34,108 nt of DNA from JBFFXF01 sp041569895 (GCA_041569895.1 JBFFXF010000045.1:1-34108); one strand, 5' to 3'; shown: positions 17,801-25,625, counted from the stretch's first letter. Notes: a model not told the origin generated them from the sequence alone. A program made the numbers and translations.

Positions 17801-20088
17801 TCCGCCCCGGCGCGCTCGAGGAGGTGGGCATCGCCGCGAACGAGATGGCCAGGGACCCGGCGAACGCCGCCTCCGACTTCATCCCGAAGGAGAAGGCGCC
17901 GCTGATTCTCCACTGGACGCCGATGGTCGGCCCGACGCGCGCGGCGCGCGTCCACGTGCTGCGGTTCACCGCGCCGGAGGAGCCCGGCATCTATCCGTAC
18001 GTCTGCACCTTCCCCGGGCACTGGATAGTGATGAACGGCGAGATGGTGGTGGCGCGGGACGTCGACGACATCGACGAGCTCCTGGCGTCACGCCCGGAGC
18101 CGGCGTTCGTCAGGAACTGGACGATGGAGGACCTCGCCGCCGACGCCGCGAACCTCGAGGGGCGCTCGGTGACTCGCGGGGCGCAGGCGTTCGTGGCGGC
18201 CCGGTGCAACCAGTGCCACGCGGTCGCCGGCCACGGCGTCAACCTCGGTCCCGATCTCACCCGCGTCGCGGAGAAGTACCGCGGCGCCGCGCTGCTGGCG
18301 CAGATCATCGAGCCGTCGAGCGAGATCAACGAGGACTACCGTACGCACCAAATCCTGAAGAAGAACGGCGAGGTGGTCCTCGGCGTCATCCGCGAGGACG
18401 AGGGCCCGAAGGTGCGGGTCATCCCGAACCTGCTCGATCCGTCGACGGTGATCGAGGTGCCGAGGAAGCAGATCCGCCGGAGGATCCCCTCGCAGCTCTC
18501 GCCGATGCCGGAGGGGCTGGTCTCCGTCCTCGATCGCGAGCAGATCCTCGACATGCTGGCGTTCCTCGAGGCCGGCGGCGATGACGTGCCGCCGGAGTTC
18601 CGGCACGACGACGCTGCGGGATCGGGAGATGCGCACGCGGGCCATGGCGAGGGTCACGGTCAGCGCCGCGGCCTCGCCGGACGGCGGCCGAACATCGTGC
18701 TCGTGATGACCGACGATCAGGGGAAGGGCGACCTCAGCGCGCTCGGCAACCCCGATCTGCGCACGCCGCACCTCGACCGTTTGCGCTCGCAGAGCACCCG
18801 TTTCACCGACTTCCACGTCAGTCCGACGTGCGCGCCGACGCGCTCGGCGCTGCTCGGCGGCCGCCACGAGTTCCGCAACGGCGTCACGCACACCATCCTC
18901 GAGCGCGAGCGCATGGCGCTCTCGACGGTGACGATCGCCGAGGTCCTCGCGCAGTCGGGCTACGCGACGGGGATCTTCGGCAAGTGGCACCTCGGTGACG
19001 AGGAGCCCTACCAGCCGCACAACCGCGGCTTCGACGAGGTCTTCATCCACGGCGCCGGCGGAGTCGGTCAGGCCTATCCGGGCAGTTGCGCCGACGCGCC
19101 TCCGAACCGCGAGAACCGCTACTTCGACATCGTCGTGCGCCACAACCGGCGGTTCGTCAAGACGGAGGGCTTCTGCACCGACGTCTTCTTCCGCCAGGCG
19201 CTCGGCTGGATCGCCGAGCAGCGCAAGCGCGACGGTCCCTTCTTCGCGTACATCTCGACGAACGCGCCGCACGGGCCGATGATCGCCCCCGAGAGCTACA
19301 AGAAGCCCTTCCTCGACGCCGGCTTCGACGGCAAGACCGCCGGCCGCTACGGCATGATCGTCAACATCGACGACAACGTCGGCGTGCTGATGAAGAAGCT
19401 CGAGGAGTGGAAGCTCGACGAGAGCACGCTGCTCATCTTCATGACCGACAACGGCCAGGCCGGCGGCCGTTTCACCAGACGAAACGGCAAGCGCTACGCA
19501 CTCCACACCGCGGGACTGCGCTCCGGCAAGGGCTCGCCGTACGAGGGCGGCACGCGCGTCCCGGCGTTCTGGCGCTGGACGGGAACGCTGCGCGCCGGCC
19601 GCGACATCGACGCGCTCGCCGCGCACATCGACGTCTTCCCGACCTTCGTCGCCCTCGCCGGCGCGAAACCCCCCGAGCGCACGCAGCCGCTCGACGGCCG
19701 CAGCCTCCTGCCCCTCCTCGAGAGCGACGACTCCCGCTGGGCCGATCGCTTTCTCTTCATCCACAAGGGACGCTGGAAGAAGGGCGAGAACCCCGACGAC
19801 TTCAAGCACGCCGACTGCGCCGTGCGCAGCGAGCGCTTCCGCCTGGTCAACAACCGCGAGCTCTACGACATCGAGGAGGATCCGGGCGAGACCACCAACG
19901 TCATCGACGAGCACCCGGTGGTGGTCGAGAAGATGCGCGCCGCCTACGACCGGTGGTGGAGCGAGACCCGACCGCTGATGGTCAACGAGGACGTCCCCCT
20001 GGCGCCAGAGCGACCGTACTTCGCGCTCTACGAGAAGCAGCGCGAGGAGTCGGGCATCCCGAAGTGGATGCCGCCGCCGGTTGATTGA
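14857..20088 (+). CDS. SGNH / PVC propeller / HEAT / cupredoxin / cytochrome c / sulfatase fusion
   Basis: 1743 residues in one uninterrupted frame. Residues 1-27 are a signal peptide. Domains: SGNH/GDSL-like hydrolase ~70-265 (RIAYIGNTLLERA, NGVHLTEEGY); PVC 'membrane-bound dehydrogenase' beta-propeller ~380-720 with DTDGDGRAD calcium-type loops; HEAT repeats ~730-915; cupredoxin ~940-1066 with ligands His977, Cys1050, His1055, Met1059 (the azurin C-x4-H-x3-M spacing); cytochrome c with heme site C1117-N-Q-C1120-H1121 and likely axial Met1217; a His-rich linker; arylsulfatase ~1275-1735 with MTDDQ, GKWH and MTDNG metal-site motifs and CAPTR (Cys1325), the formylglycine motif. The linker has no in-frame start codon, so the sulfatase is not a separate gene. 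Likely exported and active on sulfated polysaccharide. How the redox domains serve it is unknown. Confidence 0.9.
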   Translation: MPDDALRQALAACLVLLFLPAPGAAFADDGEDSVPDAASDAVDLARHGIYRKTAPRAGPAEPVATRLPLELEPGARIAYIGNTLLERARHFGHFEALLHQRHPRHRLVVRNLAWPADTPDLQPRPLNFADTEQHLTHERADVILAAYGFNESFAGEEGLAEFRRALSDHVARLRAMAFNGKMGPRIVLLSPIANEDVEGVPAGTLNNERIEAYVAAIRDVAAEQRVGFADLFTETRTAMAVRETDLTFNGVHLTEEGYRLLAALLYREVFRETPPRIDETLRRVVVEKNRQYERRFRPVNSYYYTGARNKQYGYLDFLPAMRNFDILVANREERIWSLARGDRVPGAIRGAIDDSNAPPLPATIESRGANTWLTAEKELEAFRIDPRFEVNLFAGEEQFPDIAAPIQMRWDARGRLWVSCSTTYPHVYPNQEPRDKLVILEDTDGDGRADRSSVFADDLHIPLSFEFGDGGVWVSEMPHLTFLKDTDGDGRADSRRIVLTGFGTEDSHHALHDFTWTPDGDLIFREGIFHHSQVETPYGPVRQQNSGWFRFRPRDHRLTSFGSYSSTNPWGVTFDDWGQHVASHPIFASAFHALDPPYPQQHPRPKGLRAYSGTCGQEFVDFSTFPEELRGHLIKVRYKPTNRVEIHEWNEYEFGYDERYVGDLIFSTNLSFIPVDIGFGPRGALYVCDWYNPVKGHAQYSLRDRRRDRHSGRIWRITARARALQDPPRVAGATVAELIDTLRRPEYRVRLWAKRELRERDPVAVREALDRWVRELGRDDPRLRHHQIEAIWTYNWIGDVNVGLLREVLACENRHARAAATRQLRSWHPHLADAIELLRRSANDPSGLVRMEAAIAASYIGTREALDAMLDVARHPRGGHLDYAFRTALGSHTLRRHWEGNPAYPQVPRLLKASARADELAEPTPSARQAEFDSQPDLRRVDISCVPERMKYTVERFTVRTGQPVKLVFTNPDATDHNLVVVRPGALEEVGIAANEMARDPANAASDFIPKEKAPLILHWTPMVGPTRAARVHVLRFTAPEEPGIYPYVCTFPGHWIVMNGEMVVARDVDDIDELLASRPEPAFVRNWTMEDLAADAANLEGRSVTRGAQAFVAARCNQCHAVAGHGVNLGPDLTRVAEKYRGAALLAQIIEPSSEINEDYRTHQILKKNGEVVLGVIREDEGPKVRVIPNLLDPSTVIEVPRKQIRRRIPSQLSPMPEGLVSVLDREQILDMLAFLEAGGDDVPPEFRHDDAAGSGDAHAGHGEGHGQRRGLAGRRPNIVLVMTDDQGKGDLSALGNPDLRTPHLDRLRSQSTRFTDFHVSPTCAPTRSALLGGRHEFRNGVTHTILERERMALSTVTIAEVLAQSGYATGIFGKWHLGDEEPYQPHNRGFDEVFIHGAGGVGQAYPGSCADAPPNRENRYFDIVVRHNRRFVKTEGFCTDVFFRQALGWIAEQRKRDGPFFAYISTNAPHGPMIAPESYKKPFLDAGFDGKTAGRYGMIVNIDDNVGVLMKKLEEWKLDESTLLIFMTDNGQAGGRFTRRNGKRYALHTAGLRSGKGSPYEGGTRVPAFWRWTGTLRAGRDIDALAAHIDVFPTFVALAGAKPPERTQPLDGRSLLPLLESDDSRWADRFLFIHKGRWKKGENPDDFKHADCAVRSERFRLVNNRELYDIEEDPGETTNVIDEHPVVVEKMRAAYDRWWSETRPLMVNEDVPLAPERPYFALYEKQREESGIPKWMPPPVD

Positions 20089-20110
20089 GAAGAGCGGCAG
20101 AGGGACGGGA

Positions 20111-20146
20111 ACGCAGATTACGCAGATTGCGCAGATGACGCAGATC
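20111..20146. repeat. Nonamer array (ACGCAGATT)n
   Basis: Four 9-bp units: ACGCAGATT, ACGCAGATT, GCGCAGATG, ACGCAGATC. The GCAGAT core is kept at exact 9-nt spacing. It lies just after the stop of the sulfatase fusion and differs in period from the neighbouring hexamer arrays. Non-coding. Confidence 0.85.
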
Positions 20147-20159
20147 GAGGAACGTCGAT

Positions 20160-20245
20160 TCGGAGTCGGAATCGGACTCGGTCATCGGAATCGGAATCGG
20201 TATCGGAGTCGGAATCGGTATCGGTCATCGGACTCGGTATCGGCC
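20160..20245. repeat. Hexamer array TCGGAN with TCGGTCA interruptions
   Basis: Fourteen units: TCGGAG, TCGGAA, TCGGAC, TCGGTA and TCGGCC hexamers plus two 7-mers TCGGTCA. The order TCGGTA-TCGGAG and the closing TCGGTCA-TCGGAC are shared with the array at 25498-25557, in the same orientation, so the two are copies of one element rather than chance low complexity. Confidence 0.9.
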
Positions 20246-20302
20246 TCTGACCTCTGACCTCTGACCTCTGATCTCTGTCTCTGGTCTCTGTCTCGGTCTC
20301 GC
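20244..20302. repeat. Heptamer array (CCTCTGA)n grading into TCTCTG
   Basis: Four CCTCTGA units at 20244-20271 lead directly into TCTCTG/TCTCGG variants to about 20302. It begins where the TCGGAN array ends. No open frame or gene signal is seen in it. Confidence 0.85.
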
Positions 20303-20305
20303 ACT

Positions 20306-20329
20306 CCGAGCGCTCGGCCCCGACGTCGG
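20306..20329. other. Two adjacent perfect palindromes
   Basis: CCGAGCGCTCGG (20306-20317) and CCGACGTCGG (20320-20329) lie side by side in the convergent gap between the two giant genes. They could be a protein-binding site or a weak two-way transcription end; no T run follows, so a terminator is not claimed. Confidence 0.4.
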
Positions 20330-20354
20330 ACACGAGGATGACGACGACGGCTTT

Positions 20355-20408
20355 CGGGACCGGGACCGGGACCGGGACCGGGTCCGGGACCGGGACCGGG
20401 ACCGGGAA
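20355..20408. repeat. Hexamer array (CGGGAC)n
   Basis: Nine units of CGGGAC, with one CGGGTC and a final CGGGAA, ending 13 bp before the stop codon of the minus-strand giant gene. Together with the three arrays to its left it fills most of the 333-bp convergent gap 20089-20421. No gene was seen in that gap. Confidence 0.9.
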
Positions 20409-20421
20409 TGGAAGGGAAACG

Positions 20422-23400
20422 TCACCGAGATCCAGAGTTTCGCGACACCCCCAGCTCCGACAGAAACCGCGTCAGGTCGATGAGCTCGTCCTGTCGCAGC
20501 GTCTGCGTCAGGCCGATCGGCATCAGTGACGCGGGGCTTCCGGTGACGGCGCGGATGCGCCTCGCCGGGATGGTGACGAGGCGGTCCTTCATGTCGCGCA
20601 GGACGATCTCGTCGTCCGTGCGGCGGGCGAGGACGCCGCTGTGGACGGCGCCGCGCGCGTCGATCACCACCACGGTCTCGTAGCCCTGCTTGATCTTCGC
20701 GCTCGGGTCGAGGAGCGACTCGATGATGTGAACGACCTGCGCGCTGCCGCCGAGGCCGCTCAGGTCGGGACCGACGAGACCGCCCTCGCCGCCGATCGCG
20801 TGGCAGGTGGCGCACTGGAGCGATTCGCGGCGGTAGATCGCCTCGCCGCGTGCCGCGCTGCCTCGTGTCGCGACGGCTCGAATCAGGGCGGTGAGCTCGT
20901 CGGGCGGAGGCATCGTGGTGATCGGGTCGAGCTCGCCGGCGCGCCGGAGCGCCTCGACGAGCGCGTCGACCTCGCGTCCGGTCGAGCTCGCCGCACGGAT
21001 GCCGGCCGCCGCCACGCCGGGATCGAGGCGCGTCTCCGCGAGCGCCGCGGCGAGGACCGCGTCGCCCCCCTCGCGGCCGAGGTACGCCTCGACGAGCAGC
21101 GAGGCCGACTCCTCGTCCGCCGTCTCGCCCGAGAGGAGCGCGATCGCCGCCGGCGTCGCGGCGGATTGATCGATCGCCACCCACGCCGCGGTCGCCGTGC
21201 GACGTACCGCGGACGAGGGGTCCGATTGCGCCAGCCCTCGCAGCGTCGCGAGGCCATCCGCGAAGTCGCCGATGGCCGTGGCCGCGATCAGTCGCAGCGC
21301 GTCGCCGGTCGACGCGCTCGCCGCGAGGCGCTCGAGCTCCGGTCGCGCCCTGGCCACTCGCCAGAGGCCGGCGAGCTCGACGGCGAGCTCGAGCGCTCTC
21401 GCGTCGCTCGCGCCGGCGCCGCTCCCGGTGTCGCTGGCGGCATCACGCAGCGACTCGACCAGCGCGGCGATGCGCGACGCGTTCGCCGGCGCCGGACGTC
21501 CGCGACGGGCGCCATCGGCGAGCGCTGCCAGGAGGGCGGCTCGATCCGCTCGGCCCGACTCGCCGGTCGCCTCGGCGACGACCAGCGCCAGCTCCTCGGG
21601 TCCGCCGAGACCGGCGATCAGCTCGAGCGCGGCGCGGCGCTCGTCGCCGGCGAGCTCGCCACGTCGCACGAGGGTGACCAGCGGGGCGAGCGAGGCCGGC
21701 TTGCCGACCGCCGACAGCGCGAACGCGACACGGCGGGGCTTGCCGTCGAAGACCGGCTTGCCCGCCTCGAAGTCGGGCAGCCAGAAGCGCTCGAGTTCGC
21801 GCGCGGTCAGCCACAGCGCGTAGTCGAGCCAGGTGTCGAGCGGTCGATCGATCGCGGCCATCGCGAGCTCGACGCTCTCGAGAGACGGCGCCTCGCGGAG
21901 CGCGTTGACCGCCTCGAGCCGCACCTGCGGGTGCTCGTCGGCGATCGCCGCCGCGAGGAGCGCCGTGGCGTCCGGGACCTCGTCGCGCCAGTCGCCGAGT
22001 ACGCGAACGGCGGCGGCACGGGCGCGGTGGTCCGGCGAGCGCAGCACGGCGCGAAGCAGTTTCGGCTCGGCGACGCGAAGCCCCTGGAACACCCAGAGCG
22101 CCTCGAGTCGGTGGTGCTCGATGCCGTCGTCGCCGGGGAGACCTTCCGCCGGCTCGCGAGCGTCGATCTCCGAGAGCCAGCGTCGCAGCGCGCGGACGAC
22201 GTCGTCGGGACCGCGCTGGCGCAGCAGGCGACGCGCCTGGTCGCGCGTCCAGCCCTCGGGGAGCTCGAGCGCGGCGAGCAGGTCGGCGGTGGGAGCGTCG
22301 TGGAGCCGTGGCGGCTCGACCGGGGCGCGGTCGCTCGCCGTCAGGCGCCAGATGCGGCCGTGGTGACGATCGCGAAGGGGGTGGTGGAAGTCGACCTCGC
22401 CGTGATCGATGATCGGGCTGTACCAGTCGACGACGTAGATCGCCCCGTCGGGTCCCAGCTTGACGTCGACCGGCCGGAACGAGCGGTGTGACGACGCGAG
22501 CACCTCTCCCATGAGCCGCGAAGAGTACCCGCTGCCGTCCGCGGTGAGCTCGTATCGCACGACGCGGTTGGCCCGGAAGTCGCTGGTGATCAGCGAGCCG
22601 CGCCAGGACTCCGGCAGGTGCCGCCCGCTGACGACCTCGAGTCCGCACTCCTTCGGCCGGCCGGGATTGAGCGTCTCGAGCGTGCGCGCCACTCCGGTCG
22701 CCGACCGGAACGCGCTCCCGGGGAAGCTGTACGCGATGCCGCCGCCGCCGGCGCCATCGGTCGAGAACGACTGGCCCCAGCGATCGAACGCGTGCCCCCA
22801 CGGATTGACGAGGCCACGAGCGTGCACCTCGAGCCGCATCACCTCCGGTCGCAGCCGCCAGATCCCCGAGCCGTTCAGCCGCCGCCGGCCCCAGGGCGTC
22901 TCGACGAACGAGTTGATGTAGATCGACTGCGTGAAGTAGAGGTCGCCGCCCGGACCCCAGCGGAGCGCGTGGATCATGTGGTGCACGTCGGCGTTGCCGA
23001 AGCCGGTGAACAGCACGCGGCGCTCGTCCGCGCGATCGTCGCCGTCGACGTCGCGGAGGAAGAGGAGGTCGGTCGACTGCGTGACGAACACGCCGCCGTG
23101 TCCGGGGACCACCGAGTGCGGCACCAGGAGGCCGTCGGCGAAGACCCTCGAGGTGTCCGCCCGGCCGTCACGATCGACGTCCTCGAGGATCAGGATGCGG
23201 TCGTCCGGCTTCTGGCCCGGCGCGAGGTGCGGGTAGATGGTGCTCGTCGCCAGCCAGGCGCGGCCGCGCTCGTCCCAGTTGAGGTTGATCGGGTTGGCGA
23301 TCATCGGATCGGACGCGAAGAGGCCGACCTCGAACCCCTCGGCGACGGTGAAGCGCTCGAGCTCCTTCTCGATGTCCGGCTCGGGGACGTTGAACGGCAC

Positions 23401-25398
23401 CTCGTGATCGGGATAGTCGGTCTCGCGCACCAGCTCCCAGAAGCGGGGCGTCGGCCGGCGCAGCCTGGCGATCTCCTCCTCCTTCTCGCCGACCAGCACG
23501 TCAAACTGCGCGATCTCGCCCTCGTGGTGTCCGCGCTCGTGGCGGCGGAAGAGGTAGACGTACGCGGTGTTCTGTGGGCGGAAGCCGTGCGCGAAGAGTC
23601 GGTTCTTCTCGACGATGGTCTCGCGGAGCCGCCGGGCGCGCTCGACGTCCGGCCCGTGGGTGATGACGACGCCCTCGGCCCACGCCGCAGCGCCGGCCCG
23701 CGCGACGCGTCGCCCGGCGATGTCGAGCGAGTAGCTCCCCGGCGGCAGCCCCTCGATGCGGAGCAGCCGATCCGCGCCCGCGGGCGCGGCCAGCGACGGC
23801 AGTCGGACGTCGCGCACGCGGAAGCGCAGCCCGAACTCCGTCCGCCTCGCGGCCTCGACCGCCGTTCCCGACGCGGATGCGACCGAGCCGTCTCCGCGCA
23901 GGTGGAGCGCCCACTCCGGCTCGGCCATGCGCAGCGATTCCGCCACCGTGCTGGCGACGAAGCGATACCCCTCCTCGTTCAGGTGGATGCCGTTGTGGGT
24001 GAAAAGGCCGGCCTCCTGTGGCCAGCGCGCGAACGCACGGAACATGTCGACCAGGATGTGGCCCCGCCGCGCCGCGACGTTCGCGAGGTGCGCCGCGACC
24101 CATTCGAGCCGCTCGTTCTGCGACGACATGTCGGGCCACCCCTCGCCGCGAGGCTCGCGTGGCGGCGGCGTCATCAGCACGATGCGCATGCGGGCGCTGT
24201 CGAGCACGTCGAGCAGCCGGTCGAGCGCCCTCGCGAACCGCTCGGCGCCCTCGTCGTCCTCGAAGGCGACGTTCGAGCCGTACCCGATGAAGACGACGTC
24301 CGGTCGCGCCCGTCGCAGGTGGGCGAGCATGCGGTCGAAGCCGTAGTTCCCCAGATCCTGCCCGGGCCGCTGCCACGCCGAGCGGCTGTACTCGCCGGGC
24401 CCGAAGCCGGTGCGCGCGATGCCCTCGACCGTGTCGCCGGGCCAGCCGAGGTTGCGGAAGACGATGTCGCGGTCCGGCCAGAACCGCGTCAGCTCCGCCT
24501 CGAGCGAGCCGGAGTGCGCCATGCGCTCGATGAACGTGTCGCCGAGGAACGCCACACGGAGCCGCTCGTCCGGCGGCACGAGCTCGATCTCCTCCGGCTG
24601 CGAGCGCGACGGCGCATGCCGCCCGATCTCGCGACCGTCGAGGTAAAGCGCGATCGCCTCGCCGTCGAACGTCGCCGCGACGTGGTGCCAGCGCCCGTCG
24701 CGGATCGCCGCCCGATCGATCGCCGCGCCGCGCTCGACGTAGGACCCGTCGATCCCGAGGCCGCACCACAGACCATAGAACCCTGTCCTGCCGATGGCGA
24801 GCAACTGCCTCGCGCCGCCGTCCTCCTTGCGGTAGATCTCCATCCACGAGTCCGGCGTCGCGTCGGGACGGATCCACGCCGCGATGGTGATGGCGCGGCC
24901 GGGCTTGAGGTCCTCGTGGTGCTCGATGCGAACCGCGCGACCGCGCCCGTCGAGACGCAGGGCGCGGCCGAGACGCCCCTCGACGAAGCTCGGCGCCCCG
25001 CCGATCGCCTCGCCGTCGCGGCGGGGGCCGCGTCGCGACGCGTTCGAGAGATCGCCGTCGAGCGGCCACCTGGCGACGAGCCCATCGCCCACCTCATCAC
25101 CCGCCGCGAGTGCGGCGATGCCCGCGGCATCGAGAGCCACTTCATGGAGGCGCACGTCGTCGATGTCCCCGGAGAAGAACTCGTCCCGCCCGTCGAGCGA
25201 CCCGATGAACGCCGGCCGACGCCCGCCACGATCGAGCCCGCCGCCATCCCCGACGGCGGCGGGCGCGAGCGCCCCGATATCGGCGCGCCGCTCGAGCGAC
25301 CCGAGGTCGAGCAACGGCGCATCGGCTTCGGCGCGAGGCGCGAGAGAGAGTGTGATGAGAAGAAGCAGAATGCGGGTGGTGGTTTTCTGGGAGTTCAT
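20422..25398 (-). CDS. LamG-like / SGNH / PVC propeller / HEAT / cytochrome c protein
   Basis: 1658 residues from ATG 25398. The signal peptide is KTTTRILLLLITLSLAPRAEA. Domains: concanavalin/LamG-like ~40-270 (AWIRPDATPDSWMEIYRKED, WHHVAATFDGEAIALYLDG); SGNH hydrolase ~275-500 (LRVAFLGDTFIERM, FIGYGSN, HNGIHLNEEGY); PVC membrane-bound-dehydrogenase propeller ~680-1030 with DVDRDGRAD and DVDGDDRAD loops; a long HEAT-repeat stretch ~1040-1500; C-terminal PVC-type cytochrome with C1529-A-T-C1532-H1533. It is a paralogue of the sulfatase fusion: the SGNH-to-propeller junction (VEKN...FRP.N...FD.LV) is shared, but cupredoxin and sulfatase are absent. No classical dehydrogenase site is visible in the propeller. 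Likely an exported c-type hemoprotein tied to carbohydrate or ester breakdown. The two genes are convergent across the repeat-filled gap. Confidence 0.88.
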   Translation of the reverse strand: MNSQKTTTRILLLLITLSLAPRAEADAPLLDLGSLERRADIGALAPAAVGDGGGLDRGGRRPAFIGSLDGRDEFFSGDIDDVRLHEVALDAAGIAALAAGDEVGDGLVARWPLDGDLSNASRRGPRRDGEAIGGAPSFVEGRLGRALRLDGRGRAVRIEHHEDLKPGRAITIAAWIRPDATPDSWMEIYRKEDGGARQLLAIGRTGFYGLWCGLGIDGSYVERGAAIDRAAIRDGRWHHVAATFDGEAIALYLDGREIGRHAPSRSQPEEIELVPPDERLRVAFLGDTFIERMAHSGSLEAELTRFWPDRDIVFRNLGWPGDTVEGIARTGFGPGEYSRSAWQRPGQDLGNYGFDRMLAHLRRARPDVVFIGYGSNVAFEDDEGAERFARALDRLLDVLDSARMRIVLMTPPPREPRGEGWPDMSSQNERLEWVAAHLANVAARRGHILVDMFRAFARWPQEAGLFTHNGIHLNEEGYRFVASTVAESLRMAEPEWALHLRGDGSVASASGTAVEAARRTEFGLRFRVRDVRLPSLAAPAGADRLLRIEGLPPGSYSLDIAGRRVARAGAAAWAEGVVITHGPDVERARRLRETIVEKNRLFAHGFRPQNTAYVYLFRRHERGHHEGEIAQFDVLVGEKEEEIARLRRPTPRFWELVRETDYPDHEVPFNVPEPDIEKELERFTVAEGFEVGLFASDPMIANPINLNWDERGRAWLATSTIYPHLAPGQKPDDRILILEDVDRDGRADTSRVFADGLLVPHSVVPGHGGVFVTQSTDLLFLRDVDGDDRADERRVLFTGFGNADVHHMIHALRWGPGGDLYFTQSIYINSFVETPWGRRRLNGSGIWRLRPEVMRLEVHARGLVNPWGHAFDRWGQSFSTDGAGGGGIAYSFPGSAFRSATGVARTLETLNPGRPKECGLEVVSGRHLPESWRGSLITSDFRANRVVRYELTADGSGYSSRLMGEVLASSHRSFRPVDVKLGPDGAIYVVDWYSPIIDHGEVDFHHPLRDRHHGRIWRLTASDRAPVEPPRLHDAPTADLLAALELPEGWTRDQARRLLRQRGPDDVVRALRRWLSEIDAREPAEGLPGDDGIEHHRLEALWVFQGLRVAEPKLLRAVLRSPDHRARAAAVRVLGDWRDEVPDATALLAAAIADEHPQVRLEAVNALREAPSLESVELAMAAIDRPLDTWLDYALWLTARELERFWLPDFEAGKPVFDGKPRRVAFALSAVGKPASLAPLVTLVRRGELAGDERRAALELIAGLGGPEELALVVAEATGESGRADRAALLAALADGARRGRPAPANASRIAALVESLRDAASDTGSGAGASDARALELAVELAGLWRVARARPELERLAASASTGDALRLIAATAIGDFADGLATLRGLAQSDPSSAVRRTATAAWVAIDQSAATPAAIALLSGETADEESASLLVEAYLGREGGDAVLAAALAETRLDPGVAAAGIRAASSTGREVDALVEALRRAGELDPITTMPPPDELTALIRAVATRGSAARGEAIYRRESLQCATCHAIGGEGGLVGPDLSGLGGSAQVVHIIESLLDPSAKIKQGYETVVVIDARGAVHSGVLARRTDDEIVLRDMKDRLVTIPARRIRAVTGSPASLMPIGLTQTLRQDELIDLTRFLSELGVSRNSGSR

Positions 25399-25405
25399 GC
25401 GATGC

Positions 25406-25411
25406 ATTGTA
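25406..25411 (-). promoter_or_regulatory. -10 box TACAAT placed for a leaderless start
   Basis: On the minus strand TACAAT is followed by 7 nt (GCATCGC) and then ATG 25398, so initiation would fall on the start codon. No ribosome site is present. An upstream in-frame ATG at 25407 overlaps the box and would not be transcribed, which supports 25398. This is the same layout as at 7268-7280. Confidence 0.45.
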
Positions 25412-25419
25412 TCCGAAGA

Positions 25420-25439
25420 GCCGGCGGGGATGCGCCGGC
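25420..25439. promoter_or_regulatory. Inverted repeat upstream of the LamG/SGNH/cytochrome gene
   Basis: GCCGGCG (25420-25426) and CGCCGGC (25433-25439) form a perfect 7-bp inverted repeat around GGGATG. It ends 8 bp upstream of the TACAAT box, overlapping the expected -35 zone, so it could be an operator. Chance in GC-rich DNA is not excluded. Confidence 0.35.
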
Positions 25440-25463
25440 GACACTCTGCGACGGATCCAGGAG

Positions 25464-25493
25464 GAGAGCAGGAAGCAAGAGAGAGCAGGAAGC
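25464..25493. repeat. 13-bp direct repeat pair
   Basis: GAGAGCAGGAAGC occurs at 25464-25476 and 25481-25493, a period of 17. It leads into the TCGGAN array. No gene signal seen. Confidence 0.7.
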
Positions 25494-25497
25494 GGAC

Positions 25498-25557
25498 TCG
25501 GAGTCGGCATCGGAGTCGGCATCGGCCATCGGTATCGGAGTCGGTCATCGGACTCCG
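25498..25557. repeat. Second TCGGAN hexamer array
   Basis: Units TCGGAG, TCGGCA, TCGGAG, TCGGCA, TCGGCCA, TCGGTA, TCGGAG, TCGGTCA, TCGGAC, TCCG. It shares the TCGGTA-TCGGAG run and the TCGGTCA-TCGGAC ending with the array at 20160-20245. The two flank the minus-strand giant gene in direct orientation. Confidence 0.9.
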
Positions 25558-25576
25558 CAACCAGAGACCTCGAGGA

Positions 25577-25608
25577 CGGGAACGGGCACGGGCACGGGAA
25601 CGGGTACG
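25577..25608. repeat. Hexamer array (CGGGNA)n
   Basis: CGGGAA, CGGGCA, CGGGCA, CGGGAA, CGGGTA, CG. It is the reverse complement of the unit in the array at 1-40 and a one-base relative of CGGGAC at 20355-20408. It follows a TCGGAN array, the same order as in the 20.2-20.4 kb gap. Confidence 0.9.
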
Positions 25609-25625
25609 TTTTTGCAACGATGGGG

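Noticed and set aside
18691..20088. Sulfatase as a separate gene
   Set aside because: No start codon in frame in the linker and no ribosome site before the fold begins; the frame is continuous from the cytochrome domain.
20111..20408. CRISPR array
   Set aside because: Units are 6-9 bp and directly adjacent, with no spacers and no cas genes.
20641..25617. Long plus-strand frames across the minus-strand giant gene
   Set aside because: No recognisable domain until the kinase fragment after 25647; the rest is a mirror of the real gene.
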